From: Globomyces pollinis-pini
Taxonomy: Eukaryota > Chytridiomycota > Chytridiomycetes > Rhizophydiales > Globomycetaceae
DNA: 25,799 bases
Assembly: GCA_025399215.1 (NCBI GenBank)
Contig: MU621327.1
Coordinates: 1-25,799 of the forward strand
Direction of reading: 5' to 3'
Made by a program: the position numbers and the translations under genes. How positions within the stretch are numbered: the stretch's first letter is position 1; the number at the start of each line of letters is the position of its first letter. The notes under the pieces are model-generated. The model was not told the origin of the DNA and ran no database searches. It saw only the letters and a list, made by a program, of their open reading frames with translations. Shown here piece by piece: positions 21,149-25,799 of this stretch.

Positions 21149-22044
21149 TTATACTACTTTTTTAAAGAAATGCTCCATTTTCTTCATTCCTTTAACATTC
21201 ACTTTGCCTAGTTTGGAATTTGTTTGCTTTGCCTGGGATCATTAACGTTTTATGATAACCTTTTTAGCTGGTTTCTGTGAGGATCCTGTATCTGTACCAA
21301 GAGAGTGCTTGTTTATACTGTCTTGGAAGTATTGCAATTTGTCGTCCTTCAAATCGGTCAAACTACAAATAGTTAGATTCAATCACAGTCTACTTGAACT
21401 CTTTCAATAGCATATCAACATGGGACTTTTGAAGATTATCTGATAGTAATCGTATTGCTAGTTTATGCTGTTCATCTACTGTCTCCTTTTTGAACAATTT
21501 CAATGCTTCCAAGTTTTCCATATCCTTCAATAGACTTGATACTTTCTTTTTCAGCCAAATTAACAATTTATCATTGCTTAATCTGAAATATGTTTGATCA
21601 TCAATACGTGTTGCTTTCAAATTAGTTTATACCAATCAATTACTATCACAAATGGCCATTAAGTTATTGGAAAGTTCTGATATACGATGAAGCTCTTGAA
21701 GGTGGGGGAATTGATCATTGAACAAAATATCATCCATGGCTACGAAGTTGTCCTAAGAGTTTAGTTTATTAGATGATTACTTTTCCATCTAAAAGAGGAA
21801 TCAGCAAGAAGTTGAGATCAAAAGGAGTTGCAGTATATAAATCCCCATTTTGAACTATTCTTTCACCAATTACCCAAGAATTTGTGGTATTACTAAACTT
21901 TTGTAATTGGAGTAATTGAGAAGTACTCAACATAAACAACATACTAACGTTGTTAGGGTGAGGAAGAGATATGATTGAGGTTCCAGTTTCGATATATGGT
22001 CCTTGAGGAAGGACAATCACTTTGATGTCTTCTGTTTTTGTCAT
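21149..22044 (-). CDS. RNASEH2B: Ribonuclease H2 subunit B
   Basis: Exons 21781-22044, 21644-21752, 21394-21613, 21260-21362 and 21149-21232 join across introns of 28, 30, 31 and 27 nt to 259 residues. The N-terminal triple-barrel part shows IVLPQGPYI, NTTNSWVIGERIVQNGDLYTATPFDLNFLLIPLL, then MDDILFND, the family's PLDQxxxD-like step. The helical part includes DDQTYFRLSNDKLLIWLKKKV, and the end reads VKGMKKMEHFFKK, matching the PCNA-binding (PIP) box of RNase H2B. With subunits A and C it forms RNase H2, which removes ribonucleotides and RNA from DNA; B links it to PCNA. Protein length is shorter than human (about 310) because the acidic linker is short. A start at the ATG at 22044 fits the family better than the upstream in-frame ATG at 22086. 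Confidence 0.93.
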
Positions 22045-22335
22045 TGATATTCTTGTCCGATCTATGAAAAGAAAGAATATCATCAAAGTGACATATTGGG
22101 TAGCTGACCTTTATTCTAATAAGAGCAGTTCTTTAGCTCTGAAATAGTAATTATATAGACTGGTGGTGATAATGGATACTTCAGGGTATAGCCAAAACAA
22201 TTAGTTTCTATTTTCTGCTATTACTCAATAAATATTTATTGCGGAATTTTTTTGACAGATACCGCAACTTCTCAATAGGGAATTTGTGGTGTTCAAGAGC
22301 TGCTATGGCTCGATTACTACTTCGGTATAAAGAAA

Positions 22336-22417
22336 GTCGGTTTGACGGAGTGGTTAACGTGTTGCACTCGAAATGCAATCCTCTCTGAGGGCACAGGTTC
22401 AAATCCTGTAGCCGACG
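22336..22417 (+). tRNA. tRNA-Ser(CGA)
   Basis: An 82-nt class II cloverleaf. GTCGGTT pairs with AGCCGAC (one G-T). The anticodon stem TTGCA/TGCAA encloses CTCGAAA with anticodon CGA at 22369-22371. A long variable arm follows (CTCTCTGAGGG), typical of serine tRNA. The T arm ACAGG TTCAAAT CCTGT holds the internal B box GGTTCAAATCC (22396-22406). No intron; discriminator base G; CCA is not encoded, as usual in eukaryotes. Confidence 0.95.
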
Positions 22418-22419
22418 TG

Positions 22420-22437
22420 TTTTTTTTCCGTTTTTTT
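22420..22437 (+). terminator. RNA polymerase III terminator
   Basis: A run of eight T at 22420-22427 begins two bases after the tRNA, and a second run of seven T follows at 22431-22437. Confidence 0.85.
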
Positions 22438-22885
22438 ACAATACACTTTTGACTACTATACACTGACACCACTTCTTACCATTACCTATTCTGTTTTTTG
22501 CCTATTCAAAGAGTTGTGTGTAATATATTTGGTTCCCTGATAATAAGTAAGTATCGATTTGATTTAAATTACACATTCCCGATTTTACAAACATACCATG
22601 AAATAAGAAGTTCGAAACCTTATGAAACTGTTGTAGAATCTAATTCAATTAAATGTACACTAACAAACTGAATTTTGATCCCATGAAGAACTCATTGTCC
22701 AAAATACCAAACTAACTGATACTGTCTATTTCTGTGTTTGAAATCACATTTAAACCCAAAATTAACAACGAGAGAATCCATCGAAAATTAAAACTTCAAT
22801 AGAGACGTTGCGATGACATACATTCATTTTTATTTGCGATCAGAGTTTTCATTTCTTGATAAATTCCTCCCTCTTGTTAAAAACT
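22438..22885. other. Intergenic region upstream of the F-box gene
   Basis: I see no gene or clear repeat in this stretch of about 450 bases. It is AT-rich and presumably holds the promoter of the F-box gene. Confidence 0.5.
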
Positions 22886-25552
22886 ATGAGCAATTTACCT
22901 ACCGAAATATGGATGCTAATTGCACAGTATCTCACCCATCAAGACTTTGTAGCCTTGAACTCATGCAGCAAATCAATCAATAGGTTGTTGCATTTCCAAC
23001 ATATTATGAACTATAGTGTGTATTGTTCAACTACAGCAACACATGATACTATTACACAACCTCACAACCTTTCTTACAAATGGGACAAGTACTTGTTCTT
23101 TTCAAGAACCAGGTCTTTTGGGTTAAAAGTGCATAATAGAGAAGCATTACAAAAAGCACTTTCCAAATCACTAGTTGATTCCATCTCATTGTCCTTCAAT
23201 CGAAATTCAAACTTATTTCAATCCTACAAATACTCTCAGGGTGATTTGGAAACTTTGATTAGCTCTCTGAATGGAAATCATGATGCTAATATTGTTCAAT
23301 CTATTATAACTAACAGTTTGGATAGCATATATAAATGGGAATCTATCATTTGCTCAGCAGCGCGTTCAAATTCGGATACTGTAATTCAACTTGTGCTGGA
23401 CAATTGTGCAAGTGTTAAACCGAAATTATCTTATCTTGATCAGAAGATATTCAATATTGAATCATTCAACTTGGATCAACTGAAAATACTTCTAAAGGCC
23501 GATTTATTTCAAATTGACAACAAATTAGTTAGACTAGCAATTTATTCAAACAAATTGGCCATTTTACAATATTGTATTGATTCGGGAGTGCCATTGGTGG
23601 TCCCGTTCACTGAGTTTTTAATTCAGAATAGCATCAAAGCAGCAATAGAAAAAAAGTATATTGAACTATTAAGATATCTATTTCGGCAACCTGGTTTATC
23701 GGCCCCTTATACAAAGGAAATACTCACAACGACTGCAGTGGGATACTATCCTGATTTATTAGCCGACTTGTGGAAAGCTGGACTTCTATCATACCATTTA
23801 CACAGATCATCCGAATTCGATACGTTTCCATTGGTAGGATTTCGAATAGCCTCACAATTCTGTCAAAGCGACGACAGATGGCAAGATAATGCTCGCTACA
23901 CTAATTACAGTAGCTGCGCAAAAGACATCAGTATATGTGAAGATTTAGTCGCATTTCAAAAACCCAACAATGATTTAAAACCTGAACAATTGATGAAACT
24001 TTATATCATATTCGGAAACGTTTCGAAGTTTGAAGACTTGCTTCATTCGTCAGATTTATTGAGTACTGCTTCAGAAGAATTTTGGATTGAATGCTGGGAT
24101 CAAATTGGAAATAATCACCACTATCCAGATGCCAGTTACTTACATATGTTCAAACGTTTACTACAGAACAATATTGTTGGCCCTGAAAATGATTTGTGTA
24201 ATCTAGCTATTGACGGCGAAGATTTTGAACTGATTGAACTGGTAATTCGTCATGGTCGAGTGGGATGCGAAAAAGAATTTCAGACTATCGACAAATGTAT
24301 ACGGTCCAATAGACAGGATTTACTCCCTTTTTTATTTCAGAGACCTTTTTTGCGCTACTGGTTCATTGATAAGGATCACTTATGGTTCTGGAAGCAACGA
24401 ATTGAAACGAAAGCACTCACTGAAGTCGAAGTCGAATATTTTAGACGGAACGGACTACGGCCTGGCTTGGAAGAAATAGTAGATGATATGGTAAGCATTG
24501 GATACTTTTCTTGGGATGAATTGGTGGAAGATCTAAAAGAAAGGGATGGATGGCGGCATTGTCATTTTATTCGTGAAACCACTGTGGATGTATTGATTAG
24601 AATTCGTGATCATAGTGGAGAGTTGAACCTTAATGCTATTGATGGAGATCACTCCGAAACTGCTTGTGAACACACAATTCGAAATGGAAATCTTGAAGTA
24701 CTCAAATATATCTTGGAGTGGGAGAACTTTAATGGTTTGGATCTTGACCGTATAATTGGTATGGATCCTGACCGTATAATTGGTATGATTACCCATGAAT
24801 GCATGATGGAATATTTTTTCTTTGATTGTGATATCGAGTACAGAGCCAGTATACCTGGGAAACATTACAAATTAATACGTGTCGCTTGCCAAAATGGTCA
24901 TTCCGCTTTTATCAGAAGAGTGATAGATGAACTGAAGCCTGATGTGTTCTACAACAATATATCACCAATTCATTTGGCCATCCAAAATGGTCATCTATCG
25001 ATTGTGCAAATGATCATTGAAGAAGCAATGAAGTTGGGAATCACAGATACTTTATTTGATCCAAATCAATCTCTTATAGAAGTCGCATGTATATTTAATC
25101 AGCATAGCGTTTTGGAATATATTCTGAAACTTGGTAAAATTGATATCAATGCGAATGGTGGATTTGCGTTAGTATCATCATGTTTGGAAGGAAGTGCAGA
25201 ATGTTTACAATTACTTTTGAATGATCCCCAATGCGATATTTCAAATTTACCAACCAATATATTCACCAAAATGATGAGAATAAACAAAAATGCAGAATGT
25301 CTCAGAGTGCTTTTCAATGATGGTCGATTTGATTGGATAGACTGGAAAGAATTGTTGAAACGGTCATGTTTACTCGGTAACGCTCCATACGTTGAGTACA
25401 TACTTGAAAATGATATTGTTGATCCAAACGTGGATAATCAAGAAGCATTCCAACTCGCATTCACATCTGGCTTTTATCCTATTGTGACTCTATTTTTAAA
25501 TCATTCTGAATTCAAGATTACAAGCATCCCAAATCATGAAAAAATCTATTGA
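22886..25552 (+). CDS. F-box and ankyrin-like repeat protein
   Basis: An intronless frame of 888 residues starting at the first ATG (MSNLPTEIWMLIAQYLTHQD). The F-box is clear at about residues 3-36: LPTEIWxxIAQYL, then FVALNSCSKSINRLL. The rest is built of degenerate ankyrin-type helical pairs; the best are in the last 220 residues, for example IRVACQNGHSAFIRRVID, SPIHLAIQNGHLSIVQMII, SCLEGSAECLQLLLND and LAFTSGFYPIVTLFLNH. F-box proteins of this kind act as substrate receptors of SCF ubiquitin ligases, with the repeats binding the target; the target here is unknown. Lack of introns contrasts with nearly every other gene in the window and suggests a retrocopy or an expanded lineage-specific family. 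No signal peptide or membrane span. Confidence 0.85.
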   Translation: MSNLPTEIWMLIAQYLTHQDFVALNSCSKSINRLLHFQHIMNYSVYCSTTATHDTITQPHNLSYKWDKYLFFSRTRSFGLKVHNREALQKALSKSLVDSISLSFNRNSNLFQSYKYSQGDLETLISSLNGNHDANIVQSIITNSLDSIYKWESIICSAARSNSDTVIQLVLDNCASVKPKLSYLDQKIFNIESFNLDQLKILLKADLFQIDNKLVRLAIYSNKLAILQYCIDSGVPLVVPFTEFLIQNSIKAAIEKKYIELLRYLFRQPGLSAPYTKEILTTTAVGYYPDLLADLWKAGLLSYHLHRSSEFDTFPLVGFRIASQFCQSDDRWQDNARYTNYSSCAKDISICEDLVAFQKPNNDLKPEQLMKLYIIFGNVSKFEDLLHSSDLLSTASEEFWIECWDQIGNNHHYPDASYLHMFKRLLQNNIVGPENDLCNLAIDGEDFELIELVIRHGRVGCEKEFQTIDKCIRSNRQDLLPFLFQRPFLRYWFIDKDHLWFWKQRIETKALTEVEVEYFRRNGLRPGLEEIVDDMVSIGYFSWDELVEDLKERDGWRHCHFIRETTVDVLIRIRDHSGELNLNAIDGDHSETACEHTIRNGNLEVLKYILEWENFNGLDLDRIIGMDPDRIIGMITHECMMEYFFFDCDIEYRASIPGKHYKLIRVACQNGHSAFIRRVIDELKPDVFYNNISPIHLAIQNGHLSIVQMIIEEAMKLGITDTLFDPNQSLIEVACIFNQHSVLEYILKLGKIDINANGGFALVSSCLEGSAECLQLLLNDPQCDISNLPTNIFTKMMRINKNAECLRVLFNDGRFDWIDWKELLKRSCLLGNAPYVEYILENDIVDPNVDNQEAFQLAFTSGFYPIVTLFLNHSEFKITSIPNHEKIY
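24740..24787 (+). repeat. In-frame 24-nt tandem duplication in the F-box gene
   Basis: 24740-24763 and 24764-24787 differ at one base and encode DLDRIIGM followed by DPDRIIGM. A recent slippage event that keeps the frame and lengthens one ankyrin-like helix or loop by eight residues. Confidence 0.9.
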
Positions 25553-25799
25553 CTGTTTGACCCTATTGTGAGTTGTATCTATTTATTTCAAGGTAAAGAT
25601 AATGTTGATAGAATAAAACAACTGACCGAATAACATATTAGAGTAAGACTCTTACCAACTACGAGATCAAATTTAAGAGTAATATATTAATAAAGGGACA
25701 AAATGTACTTATGGAGTGTCCATTGCGTTTTGATGGTAAAATAGTTCACCCCAAACATCAATATTATCATGTCATCCTTTTGAAGGTCCAGTAGCATAT

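Noticed and set aside
22208..22402. Minus-strand 64-residue frame overlapping the tRNA
   Set aside because: It runs through the antisense of a convincing tRNA-Ser gene.

Overview
The window is eukaryotic nuclear DNA: AT-rich, gene-dense, with very short spliceosomal introns. By joining reading frames I could resolve 44 single introns, all GT...AG and 24 to 34 nt long, most starting GTAA/GTAT and ending TAG or CAG, often with a CTAAC/CTAAT-like branch site 8 to 12 nt before the end. An almost complete epsilon-tubulin gene implies a lineage that builds triplet-microtubule basal bodies, so one with a flagellated stage. The rest (SURF4/Erv29 cargo receptor, LicD/Mnn4-like protein, ING, RPRD/Rtt103-like protein, RNase H2 subunit B, a large multi-GH18 secreted protein, an F-box/ankyrin protein) fits an early-diverging zoosporic fungus or relative (chytrid, aphelid, rozellid). 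That placement is inference; another chitin-processing flagellated protist is possible. Stops are TAA, TAG and TGA, as in the standard code.

Layout. 1-608: 3' part of an unidentified gene (+). 653-4087: 1125-residue protein of unknown function with three copies of an unrecognised helical domain and a coiled coil (+). 4309-4794: restriction-endonuclease-like fragment or gene (+), followed at about 4816-5305 by a decayed duplicate of the 3' end of the 1125-residue gene. 5319-6693 (-): LicD-family membrane protein. 7433-8089 (+): cyclophilin PPIL3, convergent with epsilon-tubulin (8188-9884, -). 9986-10878 (-): SURF4. 11023-12259 (-): ING/PHD protein, head-to-head at 56 bp with an RPRD-type CID protein (12316-13569, +). 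14123-20414 (+): a secreted protein of 2006 residues made of six GH18 chitinase-like units. 20505-21102 (+): two small paralogous single-pass membrane proteins. 21149-22044 (-): RNase H2 subunit B. 22336-22417 (+): tRNA-Ser(CGA). 22886-25552 (+): F-box/ankyrin-like protein without introns.

Most genes are housekeeping and unrelated in pathway. The lineage-specific content is the GH18 hexamer, the small membrane paralogs, the F-box/ankyrin protein and the 0-5.3 kb region.

The most unusual signal is in the introns. Three intervening sequences are longer than any single intron (58, 62 and 116 nt), and each divides exactly into 2, 2 and 4 head-to-tail GT...AG units of 26-33 nt with no exon between them. 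They look like stacked introns that would need sequential or nested splicing. One is followed by a 10-nt microexon.
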